Of a stretch of DNA of 64,000 nt, positions 49,974-60,807 are shown one piece after another. This DNA comes from Nymphaea colorata (Eukaryota > Streptophyta > Magnoliopsida > Nymphaeales > Nymphaeaceae): NCBI RefSeq assembly GCF_008831285.2, contig NC_045147.1, positions 15,354,854-15,418,853 of the forward strand, in the 5' to 3' direction. A model generated the notes under the pieces. That model worked only from the letters and a program-made list of their open reading frames with translations, was not told the origin of the DNA and ran no database searches. A program made the position numbers and the translations under genes. Every line of letters starts with the position of its first letter. Within the stretch, counting starts at the first letter, position 1.

Positions 49974-50076
49974 GTCCAAAAATAAAGGTTTCCCCAAAAT
50001 CTTCTGGATTTGGATATATATATATATATATATATATCCAAATCCAGAAGATTTTGGGGAAACCTTTATTTTGGAC
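49974..50076. repeat. 103-bp near-perfect palindrome with a TA core
   Basis: The left arm begins GTCCAAAAATAAAGGTTTCC and the right arm ends GGAAACCTTTATTTTGGAC. Each arm is about 41 bases outside the central TATATA tract, which is itself self-complementary. The only difference I see is one extra A in the left arm. Either strand, if transcribed, would fold into one long hairpin. No gene overlaps it. Confidence 0.95.
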
Positions 50077-52099
50077 CTACCGTTCAAACATGGTATCATA
50101 GACAGTTTTACCGACAACTATGGTGTCATGGACGGTTTTGACATTTTTTTTTTTTTTTGCGAACTATACTATGCAGATAATTGTCAATAAAGGCCTACTA
50201 TTACTATTATTTCATAAGTCTCGTTAAAAGATTAGCGACGCTGTGATAACTTTTTTTTTTTTTTTTTGGCACATAGGGGTGGTTCACACTCATTGATGAT
50301 AACTTGACCTACATTTCCTCTAGTTGTTAGAAAAAATGAGAATCCGATCCATAAATCCAAACAGGACCCACGATGATCTCTTTCGAAATTATGACCAAAG
50401 TGGTAAGAACCCATTCGATAAACTTTTCAAAAACCCAACTTGCCCTCCCGTTTCTTCTCACGAAGGATCTGCCGGTGGATCGTAAATTTCTTGCAAAATA
50501 AAAGTTGGTTACTTTAAAGAAGATCTTGTGTCTATGATGACAGATTATGCATGTACTAATATTAGAAAACAAATGCCAATGTAAGAACAAGGCCCACTTG
50601 CTTATCTTATTTTTACTTTTGAAAGGAACAGTCACTCGCTGGCAGTTTGATTGCTTCCAAAGAAAATAGTTTAATAAGAGCACATTTGATTGATTTTCGG
50701 ATAACTTTCATCTCACGTAAACTCATCCTTATCATGTAGAAAGCCCAAAATTTCCTTCACTATAATATAATTGTTTGTATTTGAAATGAGGAAAAAAAAA
50801 TTGTTTGGCGTTTAATGAAGCAGGATTGGTAGGTGGTCAGTTTCTGGTTCTTATCTACAAAGCACTAATTCTTTGCATAGTGGAGGCGACATCCCGAAGC
50901 ACCAGAAACAAACTTTGTACCATAAAAGGATGAAAGGTTGAATGAAAGCTTTCACTTTGTATGAAATATTTCTCTTATTCAACACCCCCAAAAAATATTA
51001 GTATGAGCTTATTATTAAAATTAATTTTATATTTGAGAAATGCTTTAGAGCAAGTTGTTTGTTATGGTCTTTTAGGTAGGTATGATAATGAAAAGCCCCC
51101 ACAACATTTTTCCCTTTTGAAGGAAAAACTATTCATGTGGGGTATGTATGATCCGAAAATATCATGGAATCGAATAAAAATTAATTTAGAATGAACAAGG
51201 GTCGCATAAACTTCAAGAGAAAACCCTGGGGTACGTCCCTTTGGGGGTCCCAGATATAGATAAAATTTCCCATTGCAACTTTATTTGTTGCTAGTCTAGT
51301 CACTTATTTGATTTGTTTATACATCAATACCACATGGAACTCGTAAACAATGTGCAAATTTCACATCGCCACATGAATTTGGAACATTTAGAAAGATATG
51401 CATCACTTTACCAAACAAAGAATTGTTTCCCAAATAAGCATATTTCATAATTTAAGTAGACTTGAACAGGATAGATACAAAAAAAGGTAATTTGTTATGG
51501 GATTCTACTGTTTCAAATGTTCAAGCGCTGGAACATGTAGGTCAAATGAGCTAAAATAGTAGTTTTAATGCTATACTACTTACTCCTGCTTTCTCCTCTT
51601 CTTTTTTAAAATATGTTTTCATAATTTGGTATGCTATTGTCATTGTTTTCTTGTATCTACTATTGTCATTGTTCTCTTGTATCTACAGGCGATATTGGCG
51701 AGAGTTTGCCTCGCGGCACGGTTCGAAAGAGTCGGCCAGTGACCGTCACAATGTTTTTTTTTAATTAAATGATATTTTTAATAAAAAATTAAAACGGTTA
51801 CCAAATGTCAAAAACATTCAAAATGTGCAAAACTGAATGTCTGGTAAACAAATAACCGATAAAATAAAAATCTATACCAAAATTTGAAGACTAAAAGCCT
51901 CCCAATTACAATAGCAAACGGAAAACGTAAACGAAACGTCTCATAAAATCGGTTGCCTTAAATAGATTCGGTCGACATAATTATCGGAATGATGGCTTGT
52001 CCGCATAAAGTTCGTTCGAATATGTTTTTGCGGAAAGTGGTAAAGAGGGAAAGGGGGCTGTCTGCGGAATTTCTGAGAAACTAGTGGACTTTTTGCGTT
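50077..52099. other. Intergenic, no gene recognised
   Basis: AT-rich DNA with poly-T runs at about 50143-50158 and 50251-50267. No frame shows a recognisable family. Confidence 0.5.
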
Positions 52100-52847
52100 A
52101 TTGCCATACGAAGCTGAGGAATCCAGGAAGAAAAGGAGAGGCGAGAATATATTATCCACGCTTTTTGCCTGCCCCCGATTTGCTCACGTATTTACTCAAC
52201 TACCCCTCTTACCTCTCGATAACTCGTTGGGATTGCCTGTTGTTTTCTGTTGGCTAACTCCCCGCGTTCCACCTCAGCTCGGCCGGTATCCCCTTCGCTC
52301 CCTCCTCTCCCGCTTCCTCCTCATCGTCCGTCTGTCGTTGGATCGCCTCCCTCCTCTTTCCCGATCTTTAAGACTCCTGTTCTCCGATCTCCGTTCTTTC
52401 TCCCTCACGTTCTTCTCACTTGTACATAAAAGATCGAAGCGTCCTACTCACAGATTCGCTGTTCCTTTTCGTCGCCGCTGGTCTTCTAGGGTTCCCATTT
52501 GCTTTTCCTTCTTGTGCTTCTTCTCTGCGAGCTCTTCGATATTTATTGGAAATTTGTATAGTTGGGTTTTACTTCTTCAGGAGACTGATATTGTATATAA
52601 GAATTTGGGGTGCCCTTGTTCATTTTAGTGTTTCAAATTCAATTATAGGTTTTGGGGATTTGTTTCTTTAACTCTCCAGGTCCTGCCAAGAAGGTTTGGT
52701 TTTGTTTGGGGGGTGGGAGAGGGTCTGGTAGTGGTGGGATCGGGGCTTTGGTGTACTGAAGAATTGGTGAGGTCTTGTGGTTTCGGAATTTAGGGTTCCG
52801 TTGGGGAGGGGAGAGTGGTATAGATTTAGGTGTTGTGTCTCTCGACC
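52100..52847 (+). promoter_or_regulatory. Likely promoter and 5' leader of the RSH gene
   Basis: A pyrimidine-rich stretch (about 52190-52420, full of CTCC/TCTTC) is followed by G/T-rich sequence up to the start codon. Pyrimidine-rich leaders are common in plants. The open frame at 52101-52628 looks like low-complexity Leu/Ser/Phe translation of this leader. An intron in the leader is possible (AG sites near 52580 and 52680) but not proven. Confidence 0.45.
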
Positions 52848-55800
52848 ATGGGAGTTCCAATCGCCCTTTACTCTAGCCCGCCCAGCAGCGTGTGTTCCAC
52901 TCCGCATCCTTGCCACATCAGCTCGCACTCTCCTGCAGATTACGATCTGAATCCGAGGTCGTCGTCGTCGTCTGCTGCTGCTCAGAAGCCGATGGTTGGG
53001 GGCCTTTCTTGCCTGTTCTCATCGCCGACGGTGAAGCAAGCGCCAAGCTTTGGGAGCGAGGACCTCAATTCTCTGTGGCACGGATGCGGGGCGGGAGCTG
53101 CAGTGGAAAGGGGCGAAGAGTTGAGCAGCTCCTTCTGCTATTCGTCTTTGAGTTCTTCCTTCAAGGGCAGGGATCAAAGCCCCGTTTCGGTGTTTCATGG
53201 TCCTGTTTCGTGCAGCAGCGTGGGTTCTAGGAGCCCCCCGGTAAGGATTGCGAGGGACAGGAACGGGGATTCGCATTCACAAACTATGTTTAGGGTACAC
53301 AGGGACGGACTTTTCAATAGCTTCGTGCGGAATGCATTGGGCTTCTGCGTGGATTACGATTCCCCAAGTTTTCCGATGCCTATTGGTAGCGTAACGCATG
53401 AAAGCACTCCAGTCATGGCGGTGGCACCGCCACTATCTCCGACCGCTGCAGTCGATGAGGAGCTTACTTTCAATATGGAGGACAATTTCGTTAACGACTT
53501 CTCGTTAAGTAGTTACAACGACGAGGGCTATCTTGGTCACTGTGGTGATCGTCATCTTGAGCCGTATGCTCGAGAGATCTTGCGGGACGCTCAGAAGAGA
53601 CATGGGATTTTCCACCAGGAATTTGTATTGAAAGCATTTTACGAAGCGGAGAGAGCTCACAGAGGGCAGGTGATCCTATGTCTTTGAGCTTTTTCACCTT
53701 GGGGCTATAAATTTCCAGTGGTTTCAGTTTAATTTTTGTTTCCTTGTGAAAAAATAGGTTTCAGACGTCTTCGATAATTGGTCTATATCTTTGCGCAGGT
53801 GAGAGCAAATGGTGATCCCTATTTGCAGCATTGTGTGGAGACATCTCTGTTGCTGGCAGACATTGGCGCTAACACCACGGTCGTGGCTGCGGGATTGCTA
53901 CACGATACTATGGATGACTCTTTCATGGACTATGAATATCTGTGTCGCACTTTTGGTGCTGGCGTTGCAGATTTGGTCCGAGGGGTGCGTGTGAATAGCA
54001 ACTTTTTTCCTTTTTCGCCTCTCTGTGCTTTCCATTTATCTTCGTGAATCCGTGACAGTTATGGTTCTAGAGCTCTTCTATCTTCACTTTCCTTTCTGAT
54101 TCTAATATTTTATTTACCCAGTCATTCCAAGCTAGTTTTCTTTTCCTGTCTGATTAATTAGGCATGACCAATAATGAAAAATTAGTTCGGAGCTGTTGAA
54201 AAGATTGAGGCCATCATTGCAAATTGGATCGGTTCTTAGTGAGCCTTATTGGAATAGTGTCGAGAATGACATAACGTCGTATAAAATTATAAATTGTAAA
54301 AGACAGCTCAAGTAGAGAGAAGGTGAGGAAGTGGAGGTGTGGCTGGATACAAATGACATAACGTAGTATAAAATTATAAATTGTAAAAGACAGCTCAAGT
54401 AGAGAGAAGGTGAGGAAGTGGAGGTGTGGCTGGATACAAATGACATAACGTAGTATAAAATTATAAATTGTAAAAGACAGCTCAAGTAGAGGAGAAGGTG
54501 AGGAAGTGGAGGTGTGGCTGGATAAGAAGATTAGAGGAGGCAGATGTAGGGGGACCGTGGTGAACTAGGAACTATGGGAACTCTTAAGAACCATTGTGAG
54601 CGATCCAATCGAATTGATTGAAAGTCTTGCTAATTTTATATGAGAAGGAACTTGTAGAAATCAAATTGCATAAATCCTTCTAAATATTACTTCTGATGTG
54701 AATGCGACCAGTTTGAACAGATGACTCACAATAGTTCCTCATGAATGGTCCAGTTTCCTAGTTCTTACATTTTCTTTACTCACCCCTTTCCTATGTATTT
54801 TTTAGCACCACTTCTGCCTAATAACTTTATACCCGTCTATTTTTATCAAAATGTTGTCCTTTTCATGAGAAGAAAAAGGTATAGTGGCTTCACTTTATCT
54901 CATTTCTTTTTAGTTACTTCTTGTTCCTTGGTTAGTTCAGTAATCACATCTTTATCTATATTTGATGGCCTAATTACTTGACAGAGAATATGCAAAAAAT
55001 GTGCTTTTGCTGTAAGTATGAAACATGGTCAAAATTAGACGTGGCTTTGTGGAGAGTGTATTGTTGCATTTGACATGGGGTTTTATCATGTCTGAGTTGA
55101 TTCCTGGTCAGCACGTGTGTCTGGCTATGTTGACTCACGTGCATCAGCTTTTTGCGAAATTCAACCAACGGAGATCTAGTGAGGGAGTTAAGGACAATGC
55201 AGAAAACAAATGTTATTACCAATGACGTTCCCCTAGCTCTGCCGTATTGACATGAGAAAGAAAAAAATGTCTTTAAGTCCAAAGTTAGCTGATCCCTGGT
55301 TCCTTTTCGTCTGGGGGTTACATCAAATCTTGTTGACTGGTTCGATGGATTCAAGTAATTGAGGCCATCTCAGATTGTCCTTTCCTTAGTCTAACCAGTG
55401 GAAAGCCAGTCTTGAATTCTTGTACATGCGTTAGTAAAGCGCTGTAGGTTCCCCTTCAACTGCTGGAAGTACATCCAGCTTCGCTAATGCGAGGGGGGAT
55501 GTCCATGGGAATGACTGCTGCTGCCTGTCTGATGTTCATGCCTGTTACTGAACAGGCTACTTCAAAGTTTAAATCTAGTTCAAGTTGATCTTTTCAAAGT
55601 ATTGTAAGTGTTTGTCTCACATTGAGATAATCTTTCTTCATCCTTTCACTTGTGTCACCTTCTACCTTTCTTTTTTAATTTTTCTTGTTAATGGCTATTT
55701 AAGATGACTCATTGGATTGCCAAGCAAGCTTAGCATAGTTGGCTTCCATTTGCTTCCGTCCAAGAATGCCAGTAGGGAATATGTTAAGGTTCATGGAATT

Positions 55801-57081
55801 GCACAATGGACAAGCTGTCCCTTGTTTGATTACGGCGGATTCATGTTTTACTTGATGGTGCAGACTGCAGATTCATGGGTGCAGGAAAAATGCAAACTAT
55901 TTGGTGCTTATGACAACACAGAAAAAAGCTATTATGCTCTTGAACTTGTCTTGTGGATTACAGTTATTTCTTATTCTTAATTCCTTACGACACACAAGGT
56001 TTTTTGTCTTTAAGGAGCCTTCAGAAATTACTTTGTTCTTTCATTTGGGGGTTGGGGGGGAGACGGAGAGAGAGAGAAAGGGAGGGAGAGTTTGGTTATT
56101 CTTGCTCACCTGTGCCATCAAGGAACGGTTGGATTGTTTTTTGTTATTTTATGTGCTTTTAACAATTTATAATAAGGATGCACCAAATTAGGCAATTGCA
56201 TGATCTTTTATGCACCTGGTGCTTTTAGACAAGAAAGTAAAGAAAAAAATTAAATGTTATTATTCTGAAACTTGAGTATGTTCAAACCATTCATTGAGGA
56301 AATGAAAGGGTTGCAAATGGATTTGGATCCAGGGTGTGAGAGCTTAGCAAATTTTGTGTGTTGAAAGTTGAAATCAGTCCAAATCTAAGTCTTCATGTTA
56401 AGCTGAATATAAGTGACTTGGTGCCCTAGAATGAGAATCATATTTTAGTAACAAAAGAATACATTATACAAGCATATCTAACTTTTCAGGTTACGCAAAA
56501 TATTAGAGAAGGACCATTTATGTGCTGACCTTTTTTAAACTGTTTAATTAGATGTTGATTTCTGTCTGGTGACGTCATTCAAGGGATTTTGTTTATTTAC
56601 AATGACATCTATATAGGTATCAAGGTTGAGCCACCTGAGCAAGCTTGCTCGTGAAAATAACATTTCAAGCAAAACTGCGGAGGCAGATCGCCTGCACACA
56701 ATGTTCCTGGCTATGGTGGATGCCAGGGCCGTCTTGATAAAATTAGCCGACAGGCTGCATAACATGATGACGCTGGGTGCACTCCCTTTCTCTAAGCAAC
56801 AGAGGTTTGCCAAGGAGACTTTGCAAATCTTCACTCCCCTGGCAAATCGGCTGGGGATCTCCACGTGGAAGGAGCAGTTGGAAAATCTGTGCTTTAAGCA
56901 TCTTAATCCAGTACAACATGAGGAGCTGGAATCAAAACTTGTTAAATCATTTAGGGAAGCAACAATAACTTCCGCTGTAGAGAAACTTGGTTCTGCTTTG
57001 AGAAATGAGGCCATCTCATATCACGTTCTATCTGGCAGACACAAAAGCTTGTATAGCATCTTCTCAAAGATGATGAAGTAT

Positions 57082-57139
<58 letters not shown>

Positions 57140-58135
57140 GTGTGTGTGTGTGTGTTTGTGTGGGTGAATCCTGATAATGGTTATGCACTTTTCAGGAAGA
57201 AACTGATGATGGAGCAAATCCATGATATTCATGGTTTGCGGTTGATAGTGGAAAATGAGGGTGACTGCTTTGCTGCGCTCAACATTGTTCATGAATTGTG
57301 GCCGCAGGTTCCAGGAAAGCTCAAAGACTATATTTCCCATCCAAAATTTAACGGGTTTGTAGCTTTATTTAAGAAGTTTTGGCTATTCTCTTGGTCAGGA
57401 CGCCTACCTGAGCATGCTTTCACTGGCAGGTACCAGTCACTTCACACGGTGGTAATGGGGGAAGACATGGTGCCATTGGAAGTTCAGATTCGAACCAGGG
57501 AGATGCATTTGCATGCAGAATTTGGGATTGCAGCTCATTGGAGATACAAGGAAGGGGACTGCAAGCATCCGTCATTTGTACTTCAAATGGTAGAATGGGC
57601 AAGATGGGTGGTAACCTGGCAATGCGAAGCAACTAGCAAAGATCTGGGTGCTTCCCTTGGTGGGGACTCCATTAGGCCTACTTGCCCCTTCCCTTCTCAC
57701 TTCGACGACTGCCCATATTCTTACTTACCCCAAGGTCAACAAGATGGTCCTGTTTTTGTGATTGTGCTGGAAAATGACAAGGTCCGTAAGTCTTCGGTTG
57801 AGCACATGTTCTGCCTTTGATCCTTGAAATGATTTTAACTTTTGGAAAACAGATGATTCATTGGACTGGTCTTTCAGATGTCTGTGCAGGAGTTCCCTGC
57901 TAACTCTGTGCTGATGGATCTGCTGGAGAAAGATGGACAAGATGACTCGGTCCCTGCTAAGGAGGAGCTAAGGCCAAGGCTGAACGGATTACCGGTGGTT
58001 GATCCCCATCGCAAGTTAAAGATGGGGGATGTGGTGGAGCTGACACCATCGATACCAGATAAATCTTTGACAGAATATAGAGAAGAAATACGTCGGATGT
58101 TTGATAGCGATCTGACCTTTGCCAGGAGGGGATGA
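52848..58135 (+). CDS. RSH3: RSH2/RSH3-type (p)ppGpp synthetase/hydrolase, chloroplast
   Basis: RelA/SpoT homologue that makes and degrades guanosine tetraphosphate in the chloroplast, tuning plastid transcription and translation. Exons: 52848-53669, 53799-53984, 56617-57077, 57196-57354, 57430-57781, 57878-58135, giving 745 residues, slightly longer than the roughly 710 of the Arabidopsis proteins. The Ser-rich N-terminus ([16 protein letters not shown]) matches RSH2/RSH3 transit regions. The hydrolase domain keeps His285, HD at 309-310 and the DRLHN motif (Asp381, Asn385). The synthetase domain keeps [17 protein letters not shown] (Asp500), YQSLHTVV and PLEVQIRT (Glu560). The C-terminal [18 protein letters not shown] is also typical. 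Both activities look intact. I started at ATG 52848; the six codons before it open only with GTG. RSH2 and RSH3 cannot be told apart here. Intron 2 is 2.6 kb with a tandem repeat; intron 3 is mostly microsatellite. Confidence 0.95.
54265..54526. repeat. Three tandem copies of an 87-bp unit in RSH intron 2
   Basis: Units start at 54265, 54352 and 54439 with AATGACATAACGT and end GGTGTGGCTGGATA. They are nearly identical by eye, with one base difference in the first unit and one inserted G in the third. No spacers separate them, so this is a minisatellite inside an intron. Confidence 0.95.
57084..57161. repeat. (CT)n(TG)n microsatellite in RSH intron 3
   Basis: A CT tract of about 52 bases followed by about 25 bases of TG makes up roughly two thirds of a 118-base intron, starting only six bases after its GT donor. 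Confidence 0.95.
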
Positions 58136-60807
58136 GTAGAAGTTTATGCGATCTCAATCCCGTTGCTGCAGTATAGATTTGTTTTATTCTGTATATATGG
58201 GTCCATACGTATTTACGTGAATGCAGAGGTCGGTCGGACGGAAATATTGAGGTTGAGCGTGGGGTGGTTGGGTGACATATACGGTTACTGTGCTGGTCTC
58301 TAACTTCAAAAAGTTATATATAAGCAATTCATTCCGGGAAGTTGCAGGTACTTTTTGGTATTTGTTTGGGATTGTGCTTTCTTAATGGATTGGATGGCAC
58401 GTCCCGTACAATACCATAGCCGTCTGATCACTTCATCCGATGGCCAAAGTGTGTAATTCAAGTAGTTTATTCAACAATTATTAAGGTTTGAGGAACATTG
58501 CTTTTCTGTCTTTAAAAATTCAAAGACTTAAAAGGTTTCCTTGGAGAAATTATTTTATTTGTTGAATATTGAACATATTGAAATGCAATTAGAAAAGCGC
58601 TATGTTAATTGTTTAGCCAATTGATGTTGTCAACAACGTTATTGCCTTTTTATCAGTTTGCTTACTGTTACAGCATTTCAGCGGTTGTGGAATTCTGTTT
58701 CTGATTTTTTGAATTTACAAAACGATTAATATATGTAAGTTGCACTGTCCTTGTATCACATTGGGAATGCAAGCTGATATCAACAGCTTTTGGGGTCCTA
58801 ATGGCAATTTGTCGCATTTGTCATCGATAATCATTTAAGAAAGTCGGCCTATTTTCTCTCTCCTACTCTTACGATTTTGTTTTCCCCTTAATTTTGAAGC
58901 TTCCGCCCGAGCATCATTTGTCAAGGAAATCATTTCGAGAATCCTTCTCAATAACTTTTCCCCAGTCGCCATGCCACCAATTCAACTATTCCCAACCTTT
59001 TCTTTTTCCAAGTTGTGGAATCTCTAGCAGGTCACTGTACAATGCTCTACTTCTTTCCCCGTTATCGGATTACGTGCACTTTTAGGGCTTTCAGCCTGTA
59101 ATCCTTTGCATGAAGCCTCATTTTAACAGGAAACAAATGGCGCCGATCTGCGCACTGGCACAAGAAAAGACCGAGTCGCCCAAACATTACCTTTAAAACA
59201 GTAAAATTGAGCTGCATGTCTTGTCTCAAATCTCTTTCAATAAGTGAGGTTCTCTTGCATACACAAATAAATATAGTGAATTATTAAATTGATCTAAGAG
59301 TGTCGGCGAAGATAAGGCAAACCCGCCACTCTAAACGGTGTGGTAAGAGTAAGAATTGAAGGTTGACAAGTTCAGAACCTCAGATCAAGTTTCAATTCTG
59401 CCATTCAGTTGCCTAAGCTTTCCCATGATGTTATCCTCGTAAGGTCCGGTGATCTGGGCTCACCTTCACCATAAAAGGAGAGAAGCTCATAATAAACTCA
59501 CTCAGCTTATCACATATTTTCCTTTTTTAAAATGTTCAGATTTTACAGAACCGTAATACTTTATAGCTGAAGTTGCATTGGCTAATAATAGCTAACATGA
59601 CTTGTTCCATTGCTAACTTCTCCTTGAAAAACTAAGGCCAACTTGGTGCGTAAGACTTGGTAAAGGAGGCTCATGTCATCGTTGTTTCTTACAATTGCAA
59701 AGGATCCAACAATCACCAAGAAATCAATCGAAACTTATGTCTATCAGCATCTTCATGGTGTCATCTTTATCTGTTTCCCACTCTAACTGGGGCCATGAGC
59801 AAGGAATTTTCCTTCTTCGAGATAACTATCACACCTCACCAACAGCTCCACGAGTCCTTCCTTAAAATGGAACTTCATCTTCAAGAGACTCCGACCCCGA
59901 CAGCATCAACCCCATGTTCGGAGTTCCTCACCATTCAATCCGAACAGTGGGGACTGCAATTTTGCGCATTCTATGTTCACTCAGAGAGCTTTCCATGGTA
60001 CATTTTGGAACCGTGATAGAGGCTAAAGAACAGAATCCACCAGAGCTGGGCTCGTCCATTCAGTCGGCTTTCTGGTAATCATAGATTTGAAGACATGCAA
60101 ATCGTACATGTTATTTATAGCTTACAGCTTATGCTGCTGGGCGTTGGGATGATGAGAGCTTGAAAGTAAGGACACATACCTAGTCGCATTTGCAACGAGA
60201 AATTCGATTGTCACTCAAAGTTCCGGCAGCTAAAACCTTTTTACAGTATCCCTTTTCAAGAAGGTTGGGCTTTTCACTTCTTGAAGAATGAATCTTTTAT
60301 CTTTAATCCATCCATGTTCTCTTTCGAACATCAGAATCCATTGGTAGCTGCTCATCAAGCTCTTGCTGGACTGTTCTTCCAAGGTTGCACACTAGAATCT
60401 CGCCAGCACTTTAGAAAAAAAAGATCCAACAGAAGATCGACTCGTTACGTTGTCCAAACTCCAAAGTGTTGCAAGTTGAAAGCATAAGCTTCTTGTACTG
60501 CAGAGTGAAAGATCAGGGAAGCACGTCTAACCGTTCGATCAGCAGGAAGCCTACCAATTTCGCAATCATGTCGAGGCAGATCATCCTCTGACAGCAAATA
60601 TTACAGAAAGAGATTTTCATGACTTTCTTTGTATCCGACACCCTTCCCTATGCTCACTTGGATCTTCTCCTCTGAATAAACCATCTTTACCAATGGGTCA
60701 GCAGATATACAACATCCGAATGCAGCGGCACAGCTGGACAAGAAGGGAAAACAGAAAAAATTACACTGTCGATTATCACCTATGGCTTACAATACGAAAT
60801 TTACAAA
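58136..60807. other. Intergenic between convergent RSH and CREF3-like genes
   Basis: The two flanking genes point toward each other, so both 3' untranslated regions lie here. No promoter-like island or recognisable gene is present. The frames at 59657-60016 and 60281-60487 are open but lack known motifs and are not called. Confidence 0.5.

Noticed and set aside
52101-52628. 175-residue frame upstream of the RSH gene
   Set aside because: A low-complexity Leu/Ser/Arg/Phe translation of a pyrimidine-rich leader; the real coding region starts at 52848.
59657-60016. 119-residue plus frame between the RSH and PPR genes
   Set aside because: No motif, no codon or composition signal, and it lies where two 3' untranslated regions converge.
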